DNA of 32,291 nt, from the NCBI GenBank assembly GCA_050249455.1, contig JBFWQM010000026.1, forward strand, positions 1-32,291, written 5' to 3'. Below are positions 17,257 through 26,033 of this stretch, piece after piece (position 1 is the stretch's first letter; the number at the start of each line of letters is the position of its first letter). Both the position numbers and the translations under genes were made by a program. The notes beneath the pieces were generated by a model, which ran no database searches, had not been told where the DNA came from, and was given only the letters and a program-made list of their open reading frames with translations. This stretch comes from JBFWQM01 sp050249455 (GTDB lineage Bacteria; Pseudomonadota; Alphaproteobacteria; MPNO01; VGEU01).

Positions 17257-18276
17257 CTATTCGGCGGCCGCTGCCGTGCGGTTCAGGAACGGCGCCAGCA
17301 CGCGCGCGGCGTTGTCGTGCAGGATCGCGCGCTTGTCGGCCTCGGAGATGTTGGCCTCGGCGATCGCGTCCTGCGACCACTTCATGCCGAAGTCGGTCCC
17401 GTCGGTGCCGAGGACGATGCGGCGCGCGCCCCAGAAGCCGACCGCGAGCTCGATGCCGCGGGCGCCGAACGAGTTGCAGTCCACCATGACCCGCGATTCC
17501 TTGAACTTCCTCGACGGCACCTCGGCGTCGGGATGGGCGACCAGCGCGCGGTGGTCCATCCGCTCGATCTCGAACGGGATGTTGCCGCCCAGGTTGTGGC
17601 TCAGCACTGTCACGTTGGGGAACGCCTCGAGGAAGTCGGTCAGGCAGAACGTCACCATGTTGGACGACAGCCGCGCCTGCATGTCGAGCGTCGCCATCCG
17701 CGCGCCGGAGTTGTCGCTGGCGTCGGGCTTCGGCGCCTTGGGGTCGTCGGCGAGCATGCCGTAGTGGACCAGCAGGATGGCGCCGCGGCGGTTCGCCGCC
17801 TCGAACAGCGGCCGGAACTGCTCGGCGCGCTGGCGCGACAGGAAGCCGTCGCCGAGCAGCAGCGCGCCGACCATGCCCGGCAGGTCCATCGCCCGCTCGA
17901 ACTCCGCCACCGCGGCGCCGACCTCGGCCTGCGGCAGCGAGGCGAGGCCGGAGAAGCGGTCGGGGTGATCGGCGCACATCTGCGACACCGCATCGTTGAA
18001 CGCGCGGCACAGCGGCTCCGCGTCGGCCACCGGCAGCGACTCGACGCCGTAGACGGTGGTCAGCGACAGCACGCCGCGCTGGATGCCGTGGCGGTCCATC
18101 TCGGCCAGCCGCGTCGCGGGGTCGTCGAAGCCCGGCGTCAGCGGCACCGAGAACCCGGCGACGCCCATCGTCTCGCGACCGTCGTCGAGCTTCACGATGT
18201 TGGGCGGCGTGGCGCGCCTGCGCAGCGCGTCGGTCAGGCCGGCCGGAATCCAATGCGCGTGCATATCTATCGTCAT
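17257..18276 (-). CDS. Amidohydrolase family 2 protein
   Basis: 339-aa TIM-barrel metal-dependent hydrolase or decarboxylase of the ACMSD/amidohydrolase-2 group. Metal-ligand candidates are His6 and His8 in IDMHAHW, the histidine in LLVHYG, the histidine in VLSHNLGG and the aspartate in LGTDGTDFG. This ligand set (HxH, H, H, D) is the family pattern. Members act on aromatic acids, amidohydrolase substrates or 4-oxalomesaconate; the substrate is not evident. ATG 18276 is chosen because the HxH motif sits directly after it. It ends at a strong terminator. The MFS transporter gene upstream on the same strand (129-nt gap) may import or export its substrate, which is inference. Confidence 0.88.
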   Translation of the reverse strand: MTIDMHAHWIPAGLTDALRRRATPPNIVKLDDGRETMGVAGFSVPLTPGFDDPATRLAEMDRHGIQRGVLSLTTVYGVESLPVADAEPLCRAFNDAVSQMCADHPDRFSGLASLPQAEVGAAVAEFERAMDLPGMVGALLLGDGFLSRQRAEQFRPLFEAANRRGAILLVHYGMLADDPKAPKPDASDNSGARMATLDMQARLSSNMVTFCLTDFLEAFPNVTVLSHNLGGNIPFEIERMDHRALVAHPDAEVPSRKFKESRVMVDCNSFGARGIELAVGFWGARRIVLGTDGTDFGMKWSQDAIAEANISEADKRAILHDNAARVLAPFLNRTAAAAE

Positions 18277-18404
18277 TCTGTCCGCGACCCGACGGCCGCC
18301 TCCCCTGATGTCCGGTGCGGCACGATAGCACGGGCCGAAGGTCGCGCGAAATCCTCGCGCGTCCGCAGCGCGTGCAATGCGGGATTGGGACAGCGCCCAA
18401 CCGG

Positions 18405-19586
18405 TCAGCGGCGAACGGCCAGGATGCGGATGCCGACCAGCAGCGCCGGCACCCCGGCCATGATGAACGCCACGTCGTAGGCGCCGGTCGCGCCGATCCA
18501 CGCCGCGATGGCCGCCGGGTAGGACACCATCGAGAAATAGGCGCAGACCACCACCCCGCCGGTGATCAGGCCGGCCTGGCCGGGCGGCGAGCAGCGCGCG
18601 ATCTCGGCCAGGAGGATGCCCTGGAAGCTGAGGCCGGTGAGCCCGAAGGCGACGCAGGCCGCCAGCACCGCGGCGACCGGCCAGGAGGCGGTCGACAGGC
18701 CGACCGCGCCGAGCGCGAGCGCCATCGCGATGCCCAGCCCGCCGAGCAGGAGCCGCGCGTCGACGAATCGGCTGGCCACCCAGCCGAGCACGATGCGCGA
18801 GCCCATCGCCACGCCCTGGCCGATTGCGAAGATCGTCCCGGCCAAGGTCGGCGAATAATCGAGCGCGTGGGTCAGGTAGACGACCAGGAACGAGCCGTAG
18901 GCGATCTGCATCCCGGTGAACGTATAGGACGCGATGGCGAGCTCACGGATGCGGGGCTCCCACAGCACGGCGCGGATCGGCCGGCGCACATCCTGCAGGC
19001 TTAGGCTGCGCCCGGGGCTGCGGTCGTCGTCGATGGTCGCCCGGAACGGCTGCACCAGCACGACGAACACCGCGCACACCGCCGCCGCGACCAGGAGCGT
19101 GCCCCGCCAGCCCAGCGGCGCCACCAGGACCGCGCTCGCCGCACCGGCCAGGACGCCGCCCAGCGGCACCCCGGTCTGCTTGATGGAGAAGATGATCGGC
19201 GCGATCTTCGGCGGCGACACGCGGGCCAGGATGTGCGAGCTCGCCGGCGTCGACGGGCCCGACCCGAGGCCGACCAGCACCGCCGCGGCGACCAGGAGCG
19301 GCAGCCATCCCGAGCCGGCGGCGAACAGCCCGAGGCCGGTCAGCACGATGCAGGCCTGGCTGAGGCGCAACGCGCCGTAGCGCAGCAGGAAGGCGCCGCC
19401 GATCAGCGTGCCGGCCATCGCCGACGCATAGGTCACCGCCGTGAAGGCGCCGACCAGCGCCGGGTTTAGGCCGCGCTCGGCAATGATCGCCGGCGCGATC
19501 ACCGGCACGATCAGGCCGCCCATGGTGGCGAGCGCCTGTTGCACCAGCATGGCGATGACGGAAATGGTGATGAGGCGCTTGGGCAC
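18405..19586 (-). CDS. Major facilitator superfamily transporter
   Basis: 393-aa inner-membrane protein with about 12 hydrophobic segments, beginning LITISVIAMLVQQALATMGGLIVPVIAPAI-like TM1 and running to a basic C-terminus (ILAVRR). MFS features include the GGAFLLRYGALRLS loop between helices 2 and 3 (a weak motif A), the acidic/basic central loop around residues 180-200 (ATIDDDRSPGRS), and GSGPSTPASSHILARV in helix 4. Substrate unknown. It lies upstream of the amidohydrolase gene on the same strand, as catabolic permeases often do. Confidence 0.88.
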   Translation of the reverse strand: MPKRLITISVIAMLVQQALATMGGLIVPVIAPAIIAERGLNPALVGAFTAVTYASAMAGTLIGGAFLLRYGALRLSQACIVLTGLGLFAAGSGWLPLLVAAAVLVGLGSGPSTPASSHILARVSPPKIAPIIFSIKQTGVPLGGVLAGAASAVLVAPLGWRGTLLVAAAVCAVFVVLVQPFRATIDDDRSPGRSLSLQDVRRPIRAVLWEPRIRELAIASYTFTGMQIAYGSFLVVYLTHALDYSPTLAGTIFAIGQGVAMGSRIVLGWVASRFVDARLLLGGLGIAMALALGAVGLSTASWPVAAVLAACVAFGLTGLSFQGILLAEIARCSPPGQAGLITGGVVVCAYFSMVSYPAAIAAWIGATGAYDVAFIMAGVPALLVGIRILAVRR

Positions 19587-19917
19587 GACGCGGGGCAGCC
19601 GGGGTTGCGCGGTGCGCGCGCGAGCGGACGACGCGCGGCGGGGCGACAGCCCGTTATAGCCGCCTTCGGCGGCGCTGGCACCGCCTCAAACGCAATGCGG
19701 CGGCCCGTCGGGCCGCCGCTCCCTTGCGGTCATGCGATACTGGACGCAGACGCACCGCGCAGGTGGTGCCCAGGCAACGGCGCGGGAAAGGCGGAGACGC
19801 AACCTTACCGGTTCACCGACGTCCGGCGCCGTCCCCCCAACACCATCGCCAAGCTAGCCGATCGGCCCAGTGCGTGCTGTGACGGCGGTCACTTGCCGCT
19901 TGAACGGGCAGCCGAGG
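19587..19917. other. Gene-free stretch between gcrA and the MFS gene
   Basis: 331 nt without a credible gene. It holds a 10-bp hairpin GCGGCGGCCC-GTC-GGGCCGCCGC at 19697-19719 and a smaller one, GCCGCC-TTC-GGCGGC, at 19659-19673. Neither is followed by a T-run in either direction. A 40-codon plus-strand frame starting at 19732 has no ribosome site and looks random. Confidence 0.6.
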
Positions 19918-20289
19918 TCAGGCTGCCGTCCGCTTGCGCCGCAGGTAGGACATCGTCAGGTGCTCGGCGCAGTAGTGCCGCCCCGGCTGCACGGTCTTGC
20001 CGCAGATGTGGAGCCCATACTTGCCCGGGTCCTCGATCTGCCACCGGCACATCCAGCCCTTCATCTCGGGGGCGAAGATCGGCGGCGGCTCGTGCCGCAC
20101 CGGCGGCAGGATCTGGGGTTCGGGAGCGGCCACCGGCTTGATGGCGCCGCGCTGGAGATTGAGCCGATGGGCCTTGCCGATCACCGCGTTGCGGGTGACG
20201 CTGCCCAGCTTGTCGGCAATCTGACGGGCCGAATAGCCTTCCGCCCACAAACGCGTCAGGGCCTCCACTCGTTCGGCAGTCCACACCAT
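19918..20289 (-). CDS. gcrA: GcrA cell cycle regulator
   Basis: 123-aa alphaproteobacterial regulator. In Caulobacter, GcrA binds sigma-70 and CcrM-methylated GANTC promoters to drive cell-cycle transcription. The N-terminal DNA-binding helix-turn-helix is intact: WTAERVEALTRLWAEGYSARQIADKLG, then VTRNAVIGKAHRLNL. The C-terminal part has the family's cysteine-bearing block (GWMCRWQIEDP..HICGK..YCAEHLTMSYLRR) that contacts sigma-70. ATG 20289 has AGGAGG 9 nt upstream; an in-frame TTG three codons earlier is less likely. Monocistronic, with its own promoter at 20352-20379. This gene is the clearest taxonomic marker in the window. Confidence 0.95.
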   Translation of the reverse strand: MVWTAERVEALTRLWAEGYSARQIADKLGSVTRNAVIGKAHRLNLQRGAIKPVAAPEPQILPPVRHEPPPIFAPEMKGWMCRWQIEDPGKYGLHICGKTVQPGRHYCAEHLTMSYLRRKRTAA

Positions 20290-20351
20290 GACCCCCAACC
20301 TCCTCTCCTCGAGTTCGCGCCATAAATGTCGCGCATCGCGGATGGCTGACT

Positions 20352-20379
20352 ACTATATATTGCGTCAGGAATGTTGCAA
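20352..20379 (-). promoter_or_regulatory. Probable gcrA promoter
   Basis: Minus strand: TTGCAA (20374-20379), 16-nt spacer, TATAGT (20352-20357), giving a 5' leader of about 55 nt before the gcrA ATG. The TA-rich TACTATATAT tract is exceptional for this GC level. A GATTC (GANTC, CcrM-type) site lies at 20414-20418, about 35 bp upstream of the -35 box. Confidence 0.6.
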
Positions 20380-20502
20380 CACCAAACCTCGCGAAACCCG
20401 GCCAATTTCAGCCGATTCGGTATTTTCCTGGGGATGACGGTGGTTTGATGGCCCGATCTGGGCGCTGTGCCGCGATCGGTTCATGTTTTGATCCGAAACC
20501 GC

Positions 20503-21195
20503 TCAGGCCGAGGGCGGATTCAGCGGCGCAATGCACTCGGCATCGTCGTTTCGGACGCTGTTGACCCGCAAGGACACGCGGTAGAACGCCATCGGCTCGG
20601 GCGGATGCGGCCGCAGCATCGCCTGGGCGGCCTCCGCCGGCGTTGCCGGATCGAGCCACGCCGCCCAGTCCGCCGGCGGCAGGATGACCGGCATGCGGTC
20701 GTGGATCGGGCTCAGCTTGGCGTTCGCGTCCGTGGTCAGGACGGCATAGGTCTCGATCGTCGTCCCAACCTCCGGACCGTCGCGGACGGTCCAGCTCTCC
20801 CACAGCCCGGCGAAGGCGAACGCCGCCCCGCCCTTGAAGCCGATGCGGAACGGCTGCTTGCGCCCCTCCTCGGTCCGCCACTCGTAAAAGCCGTCGGCCG
20901 GCACCAGGCAGCGGCGGGCGCGGAAGGCGGCGCGGAACGCCGGCTTTTCCGCCGCGGTGTCGGCGCGCGCGTTGATCATTCTGGCGCCGCCCGAGGCGTC
21001 CTTGGACCACGAGGGGATCAGGCCCCAGCGCAGCAGGACGAGCTCGCGGCCGGGCCCGTCGCGGTGCCGGCGCACGACCGGCGCGAGCTGAGTCGGGGCG
21101 ATGTTGTAGCGGGGCGCCAGGTTCGGCAGATTGTCGAACTCGAACAGGCGCCGCATCGCCTCCGGCGCCGTGGTGAGGCTATAGCGCCCGCACAC
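20503..21195 (-). CDS. yedK: SOS response-associated peptidase YedK (HMCES family)
   Basis: 230-aa SRAP-domain protein that forms a covalent crosslink with abasic sites in single-stranded DNA and so shields them. The start codon is GTG (21193-21195), giving MCGRYS; removal of Met exposes Cys2, the crosslinking nucleophile. Other conserved elements are YNIAPTQ, RWGLIPSW, MINARADT, CLVPADGFYEW and IHDRMPVIL, which include the catalytic Asn, Glu and His positions. Length is normal. It begins 13 nt after the stop of the dienelactone-hydrolase-like gene, with GAGGG over that stop as ribosome site, so it is the last gene of that unit. Confidence 0.95.
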   Translation of the reverse strand: MCGRYSLTTAPEAMRRLFEFDNLPNLAPRYNIAPTQLAPVVRRHRDGPGRELVLLRWGLIPSWSKDASGGARMINARADTAAEKPAFRAAFRARRCLVPADGFYEWRTEEGRKQPFRIGFKGGAAFAFAGLWESWTVRDGPEVGTTIETYAVLTTDANAKLSPIHDRMPVILPPADWAAWLDPATPAEAAQAMLRPHPPEPMAFYRVSLRVNSVRNDDAECIAPLNPPSA

Positions 21196-21208
21196 CGCGC
21201 CCTCGCGG

Positions 21209-22249
21209 TCAGCGCCGGAAGGCGCGGGTCAGGATGGCGGCGATCACCCGGTTCGACTTTTCGCGCACCGTGTCGTCGCGGCCGATCAGGTAGCCGCTGC
21301 CGCCGGAGCAGAGGCCCAGGATGATCTTGCGCATGAACGGCCCGGACATCGAGAGCCCGGTATCGGCGTCGCGCGCCATCAGGTTCTGGTCGACCGTCAG
21401 GCGGCAGCCGTTCAGGGTACGGCCGATCCGGAACGGACCGGCGCGGCCGCCGTCCCACTGATGGTACGCGCCGCTGAAGGCAAACAGATCGACCTTCGCG
21501 CCGCCCTTTTCGAGGTCGCCCTTGACGTCGAGGCAGCGCACCGGGTCGATGATCTCGTCTTCCGTGCCGTACAGCATCGCGACGGGCGCGCCGGTGGCGC
21601 GGCTGTCGCGGAAGCGCGCGATGCACGGGCCGTAGAACGCGATGTGGGCGGCGAAGCGCTCGCCGCCGGGCGCCAGCTTCTCGGCGACCTGGGAGAACGC
21701 CGCGTAGACGGTCGCCATCGCGCCGTACGAGAAGCCCATCAGCGCCACCCGGTCGCCGTCGACCTCGGGCTGCGTGCCGAGCCACTTGAGCGCCGAGTAG
21801 GCGTCGGCCAGGAACATCGCCTCCGTAATCTCGATCACGCGGTCGAGGAACGAGGTGGCGCGCGCGCGCCGGGCGGCGAAGGTGTCGATCGCCAGCGCCG
21901 CGAAGCCCATCGCGGCGAGCTGGCGTCCGTAGGTGTACTCCCGCGTCGGCAGCACCCCGGCGGAGCCGTGCAGCATGACCACCGCCGGCGCCTTGCCGTT
22001 GCGCTTCTCCGGCGCGGGCAGGAACAAGGTGCCGACCGCCGGCTCCGGCGGATCGTCGTTGGCGCCGTTGCCGATATACGCGAGCGAGAACGGGCTGTGG
22101 CTGGGGAACGTCACGCTGCGCTCGACGATGCCGTTGATCGACTCGCCGTTGGGCCACGGGTCGACGAACGAGGCGGCGCCGGCCGCCGCGGCGCCGTGCG
22201 CCACGGCCATCGCGACAAGGCCCGCGAGAAACAAAACTGGCAGTCTCAT
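21209..22249 (-). CDS. Secreted dienelactone hydrolase-like alpha/beta hydrolase
   Basis: 346 aa with signal peptide (MRLPVLFLAGLVAMAVAHGAAAAGA). The mature part is an alpha/beta-hydrolase: oxyanion region VVMLHGSAGV, nucleophile elbow GFSYGA, acid in LYGTEDEI, and His in SGAYHQWDGG. The fold and these motifs fit the dienelactone hydrolase family, but family members cleave many esters and lactones, and export to the periplasm is unusual for a true dienelactone hydrolase. It starts 2 nt after the stop of the acyl-CoA ligase gene (TGAGTATG), so the two are translationally coupled. Substrate unknown; the company suggests an acid released or modified outside the cytoplasm. Confidence 0.85.
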   Translation of the reverse strand: MRLPVLFLAGLVAMAVAHGAAAAGAASFVDPWPNGESINGIVERSVTFPSHSPFSLAYIGNGANDDPPEPAVGTLFLPAPEKRNGKAPAVVMLHGSAGVLPTREYTYGRQLAAMGFAALAIDTFAARRARATSFLDRVIEITEAMFLADAYSALKWLGTQPEVDGDRVALMGFSYGAMATVYAAFSQVAEKLAPGGERFAAHIAFYGPCIARFRDSRATGAPVAMLYGTEDEIIDPVRCLDVKGDLEKGGAKVDLFAFSGAYHQWDGGRAGPFRIGRTLNGCRLTVDQNLMARDADTGLSMSGPFMRKIILGLCSGGSGYLIGRDDTVREKSNRVIAAILTRAFRR

Positions 22250-22251
22250 AC

Positions 22252-23781
22252 TCAGCCTGTCACCTTCTCACGCCAATGGGCGCGCAGCGCGTTGCGGTCG
22301 ATCTTGCCGCGCCCGCTCTTGGGGATTGCCGCGATCGCATGAAGCTCGGCCGGCACCCGGAACGCCGGCAGCCGCTCGACACAGTGTCTGCGCAGCGCGT
22401 CGAGATCAAGCGCGCAGCCGGCGGCGGGCGAAACCCAGCTAACCACCGCCTCGCCATAGATCGGGTCGGGGACGCCGATGGTGGCCGCCTCCGCGACGCC
22501 GGGGAAGGCGATCAGCACATTGTCGATCTCGGCCGGCGAGATGTTGACGCCGCCGCGGATGATCAGCTCCTTGACCCGGCCGGTGATGCGCAGGCAGCCG
22601 TCGGGGTCGAGCACGCCGAGGTCGCCGGTCCGCATCCGATCGCCCGCGAACCGCGCCACGGTCCCGTCGTCCTGCAGGTAGCCGTGATAGAGCAGCGGTC
22701 CGCCGACCTCGATCTCGCCGGTCTCGCCGGCCGGAACCGGGTTGCCGTCCGCGTCGACGATGCGCAGGTCCTGGTGAAGCACCGGCCTGCCGACCGTACC
22801 GACGCGGCGCGTCCGCTCGTTCGACCCGCCGATCCAGCCGCCCTCGCTCATCCCGGCGCATTGCGCGATCGGAACGCCGTAAAGGCTCTCGAACTTCTGC
22901 CATTGCTCGACCAGCAGCGGCGCGGAGCTCGAGGTGACGAAGCGCAGCGCCGGCATGTCCGCGCGGCCGACCGGCAGCGGCCGGCTGAGCAGCATGTTGA
23001 GCACCGCCGGCACGCCGACGGCGATGGTGATGCGGTGGTCGCGGATCCAGGTGAAGAACTGCGACTGCGAGAACTTGTGCGCCAGGACGCTGGTGGCGCC
23101 GGCGACCAGCGGCGCCAGGATGCCGAGGTTCATCCCGGAATACCAGCCGAGGGACCGGTACTCCAGGATGCGGTCGTCGGCGCCCATGCCCAGCGCATCG
23201 GCGATCGCCTCGCCGTTGCACAGCGCGGTGGCGTGGGTCGCGACGACGCCCTTCGGCCGCTCCTCCGTCCCCGAGGTGTAGAAGATCAGGCCGATGTCGT
23301 CGGGGCCCCCGCACGGCGGCGCGACCGACGGCAATGCCGAGGGAAGCTGGCCGAACAGGGTCCCGTCGTCCGCCTTCCCCCATCTGCCGAGCGGCATCCA
23401 GGCGCCGGCGGCGCCGTCGCGCAAGCGCTCCAGGCCGGCGTCCGACTGGTACAGCACCACCTTCGGGCGGACCGCGGCGATGATGTCGCGCACGTAGCGC
23501 TCGTTCATCTCGAGGTTGACGGTGGCGAGCGCCGCGCCGTGACGCAGCACGCCGAGGAAGGCGAGCGCGAACTCCGGCGCGTTGTCGCCCAGCAGCAGCA
23601 CCCGGTCGCCGTGCCCGACGCCGCGCCCGCCGAGCAGCGTCGCGATGCGGTCGGCCGCGTCGGCGGCCGCGGCGCAGGACACCACGGTCCCGTCGTCCAC
23701 GCCGATCAGGAACGGCCGGTCAGGTGCGCGCGCCGCGTTGCGCGCCAGCAGAGCCTGCGCCGACTGGTATTCGAAACCCAT
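22252..23781 (-). CDS. Acyl-CoA synthetase (AMP-forming)
   Basis: 509-aa ANL-superfamily enzyme that activates a carboxylic acid to its CoA thioester through an acyl-adenylate. The P-loop reads YTSGTEERPKGVV (Glu in place of the usual Thr-Gly, a variant also found in other CoA ligases). Then come GYLQDDG and MRTGDLGVLDPDGCL, the hinge GRVKELIIRGGVNISPAEID, and the catalytic lysine in IPKSGRGKIDR. Substrate not predictable. ATG 23781 follows GGAGG by 7-8 nt; the longer frame to 24396 runs into the divergent acyl-CoA dehydrogenase gene and is rejected. Its product and the divergent dehydrogenase would act in sequence. Confidence 0.92.
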   Translation of the reverse strand: MGFEYQSAQALLARNAARAPDRPFLIGVDDGTVVSCAAAADAADRIATLLGGRGVGHGDRVLLLGDNAPEFALAFLGVLRHGAALATVNLEMNERYVRDIIAAVRPKVVLYQSDAGLERLRDGAAGAWMPLGRWGKADDGTLFGQLPSALPSVAPPCGGPDDIGLIFYTSGTEERPKGVVATHATALCNGEAIADALGMGADDRILEYRSLGWYSGMNLGILAPLVAGATSVLAHKFSQSQFFTWIRDHRITIAVGVPAVLNMLLSRPLPVGRADMPALRFVTSSSAPLLVEQWQKFESLYGVPIAQCAGMSEGGWIGGSNERTRRVGTVGRPVLHQDLRIVDADGNPVPAGETGEIEVGGPLLYHGYLQDDGTVARFAGDRMRTGDLGVLDPDGCLRITGRVKELIIRGGVNISPAEIDNVLIAFPGVAEAATIGVPDPIYGEAVVSWVSPAAGCALDLDALRRHCVERLPAFRVPAELHAIAAIPKSGRGKIDRNALRAHWREKVTG

Positions 23782-23968
23782 GGGTCGCCTCCGGTTTGGC
23801 CGCAACCGTAAGGCGGTGGCCCCGCAGCGATCAAGCGGCGTTTCGGCGCGCGATCGGTCGCTGCCTATCGAAATGTCGGCGGACGATGAGGCTTGGCAGC
23901 GCGGCGACGCTGGGGCACCCTTAGGCCAATCGGAAACGCCGCCGGATCGGGCGGCAAGGGGAGGAACG
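23782..23968. promoter_or_regulatory. Divergent promoter region, ligase / dehydrogenase
   Basis: The 187 nt between two divergent start codons must carry promoters for both the acyl-CoA ligase unit (minus) and the acyl-CoA dehydrogenase unit (plus). GGAGG sites at both ends are clear. I do not see a confident -35/-10 pair or a symmetric operator, and no regulator gene adjoins. Confidence 0.5.
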
Positions 23969-25123
23969 ATGGATTTCGAGCTGCCCGAAGAATATCGGAT
24001 GCTCAAGCAGACCGTGCGCAACTTCATCGACCGGGAGGTCATCCCGATCGAGATGGAAGCCATGGGCGGCCACGACCTCAAGCCGGACGTCCGCGCCAGG
24101 CTGGAAAAGAAGGCGCACGAGCTCGGCCTGTGGCTGCTCGACGTGCCGACCGAATACGGCGGCCAGGGGCTGGGGATGCTCGGCATGGTCTGCGTGTGGG
24201 AGGAGATCGCCCGTACCGTCGGCCTGCCCCCGCGCGGCCCCTCTGTTTTCGGCCCCGAGTGCCGTCCTATTCTGTTCATGCTCAGTGACAAGCAGAAGGA
24301 GAAGTACCTTTTCCCGGTGCTTCGTGGCGAAAAGAAGACATCGTTCGCCCAGACCGAGCCCGACGCCGGCGGCGACCCCGGCTCGATGCGCACCACCGCC
24401 GTCCGGCAGGGCGATCACTATGTGGTGAACGGCTACAAGCGGTTCATCTCGTTCGTCGGCGACGCCGACTTCCTGCAGCTCGTCGTCGCCACCGACCGGT
24501 CCAAGGGCTCGCGCGGCGGCCTGTCGCTTCTGCTGGTCGACATGGACACGCCCGGCGTCAAGATCGCCCGCGAGACCTACAAGATGATGGGCGATCTCAC
24601 CTACGAGATCGCCTTCGACGACGTGAAGGTGCCGGCCGAGAACCTGATCGGCAAGGAAGGCGACGGCATGTCGCGCGCCCAGGCGTGGCTGACCGCCGGC
24701 CGGCTCTACCAGGCGTGCCGCGGGCTCGGCGTCGCGCAGCGCTCGCTGGAGCTCGCCGTGCCCTACGCCAAGCAGCGCGTCACCTTCGGCCAGCCGACCG
24801 CCGAGCGCCAGGGCGTCCAGTTCATGATCGCCGACATGGCGATGGAGCTCGAGCTGGTGCGCAACTTCGTCTACAAGACCGCGTGGAAGGCCGACAACGG
24901 CACGCTCGCCCGCCACGAGGCGTTCATGTGCAAGGTGCGCGGCACCGAGCTCGGCTTCTTCGCCGCCGACCGCTGCATGCAGATCCACGGCGGCCTCGGA
25001 CTCACCGTCGAGCTGCCGATCCAGAAGATGTGGCGCGACGCGCGCAGCTTCATGATCACCGAAGGGCCGGTGGAGATCATGCGCAGCGTCATCGCGCGGC
25101 AGATCCTCCGCGACTTTTCCTGA
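23969..25123 (+). CDS. Acyl-CoA dehydrogenase
   Basis: 384-aa FAD enzyme introducing an alpha-beta double bond into an acyl-CoA. The N-terminal helical domain starts MDFELPEEYRMLKQTVRNF. FAD and substrate segments are seen in FAQTEPDAGGDPGSMRT and ISFVGDAD, RVTFGQP, and QIHGGLGLTVELPIQKMWRDAR. The C-terminal TEGPVEIMR block corresponds to YEGxxxIxR. Length is normal. GAGGA precedes the ATG. Substrate range is not predictable; it is divergent from the acyl-CoA ligase and followed after 35 nt by the ferritin-like gene, with which it is probably co-transcribed. Confidence 0.94.
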   Translation: MDFELPEEYRMLKQTVRNFIDREVIPIEMEAMGGHDLKPDVRARLEKKAHELGLWLLDVPTEYGGQGLGMLGMVCVWEEIARTVGLPPRGPSVFGPECRPILFMLSDKQKEKYLFPVLRGEKKTSFAQTEPDAGGDPGSMRTTAVRQGDHYVVNGYKRFISFVGDADFLQLVVATDRSKGSRGGLSLLLVDMDTPGVKIARETYKMMGDLTYEIAFDDVKVPAENLIGKEGDGMSRAQAWLTAGRLYQACRGLGVAQRSLELAVPYAKQRVTFGQPTAERQGVQFMIADMAMELELVRNFVYKTAWKADNGTLARHEAFMCKVRGTELGFFAADRCMQIHGGLGLTVELPIQKMWRDARSFMITEGPVEIMRSVIARQILRDFS

Positions 25124-25158
25124 CCTGCGCGCCCGCAATCAGAACAGGGAGCCTTGCC

Positions 25159-25962
25159 ATGCACATTCGCCCCGAGTTCGAGCGCCTCGCCAAGCTGTCG
25201 GGCCCGCTGTGGGCCGGCGAGGCGGAGGTCGCGCGGACCTACTTCGACAGCGGAAAGCGCACGGCGGCGACCGAGCAGAAGTGGCTCGCCCACCAGTGCT
25301 ACAAGGAGTTCTGGGGGTCGGGCTTCGTCGACCCCGAGGTCGGGCTGTGCGGCGAGTGGTCGCGCGAGATCCTGGACAAGCTGCCGCGGCTGGAGACCGA
25401 CCTCGATCGCCACGACATGCTCGAGCTGATCGAGGGCATGTACGCGGAATACCACCACTACTGCCTGTTCGCCGACATCTACGACAGCCTGTCGCCGGCC
25501 GGCGCCAGGAAGCTGACGCCCAAGATGCTGAAGAACTGGCCGGAGGGCGAGGCGCTCGACAGCTACCGCATCGGCGTGCGCAAGACGCACGGCGAATTCG
25601 GCTGGGCCGCCCTGCACTTCACCGAGGGCGGCTACTGCACGCTCTACAGCGAGGGCGCCAAGCTGAAGGGCCGCGGCGGCATCGACGAGAAGATTGCCCG
25701 CGCCTGCCGCCAGGTCTACGACGACGAGGTGCATCACATGATGCGCGGCATGCTGGAGATCAACGAGCTCGACATCGGCGAAAAGGAGTGGGCGCTGATG
25801 GAGACGCTCGTCATCGAGCAGCTCCGCATGCGCGTCGCCATGCGCAACGCACAATTCAGCTTCCCGCTGTCGCCGGAGCGCGTGAAGGCGATCTACGCCG
25901 GCGACATCGAGCCCATCGCCTTCGACTACGGCCTCGCGACGCAGCAGGAAGCGGCGGAGTAG
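25159..25962 (+). CDS. Uncharacterised ferritin-like (probable diiron) protein
   Basis: 267 aa, mostly helical, no signal peptide, family not named. Two ExxH motifs, Glu97-x2-His100 (MYAEYHHY) and Glu190-x2-His193 (YDDEVHHM), flank Glu156 (HFTEGGY), with a candidate first ligand at Glu66 or Glu70. The order E, ExxH, E, ExxH and the spacings (27-31, 59, 34 residues) agree with carboxylate-bridged diiron proteins such as R2 and bacterial multicomponent monooxygenases. An oxygenase, oxidase or desaturase-like role is therefore possible. AGGGAG precedes the ATG, and it follows the acyl-CoA dehydrogenase by 35 nt. No ferredoxin or reductase partner is in the window, so electron supply is unknown. 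Confidence 0.75.
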   Translation: MHIRPEFERLAKLSGPLWAGEAEVARTYFDSGKRTAATEQKWLAHQCYKEFWGSGFVDPEVGLCGEWSREILDKLPRLETDLDRHDMLELIEGMYAEYHHYCLFADIYDSLSPAGARKLTPKMLKNWPEGEALDSYRIGVRKTHGEFGWAALHFTEGGYCTLYSEGAKLKGRGGIDEKIARACRQVYDDEVHHMMRGMLEINELDIGEKEWALMETLVIEQLRMRVAMRNAQFSFPLSPERVKAIYAGDIEPIAFDYGLATQQEAAE

Positions 25963-26033
25963 GCTTCCCGGAAACGGGCGAGGCCGCTTCACCGCGCATC
26001 GACACCGCCGCCATCCTCCCCTAGGGTGCGGCG

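Noticed and set aside
19697..19719. Terminator of gcrA
   Set aside because: The 10-bp hairpin has no T-run on either strand and lies about 200 nt beyond the gcrA stop.
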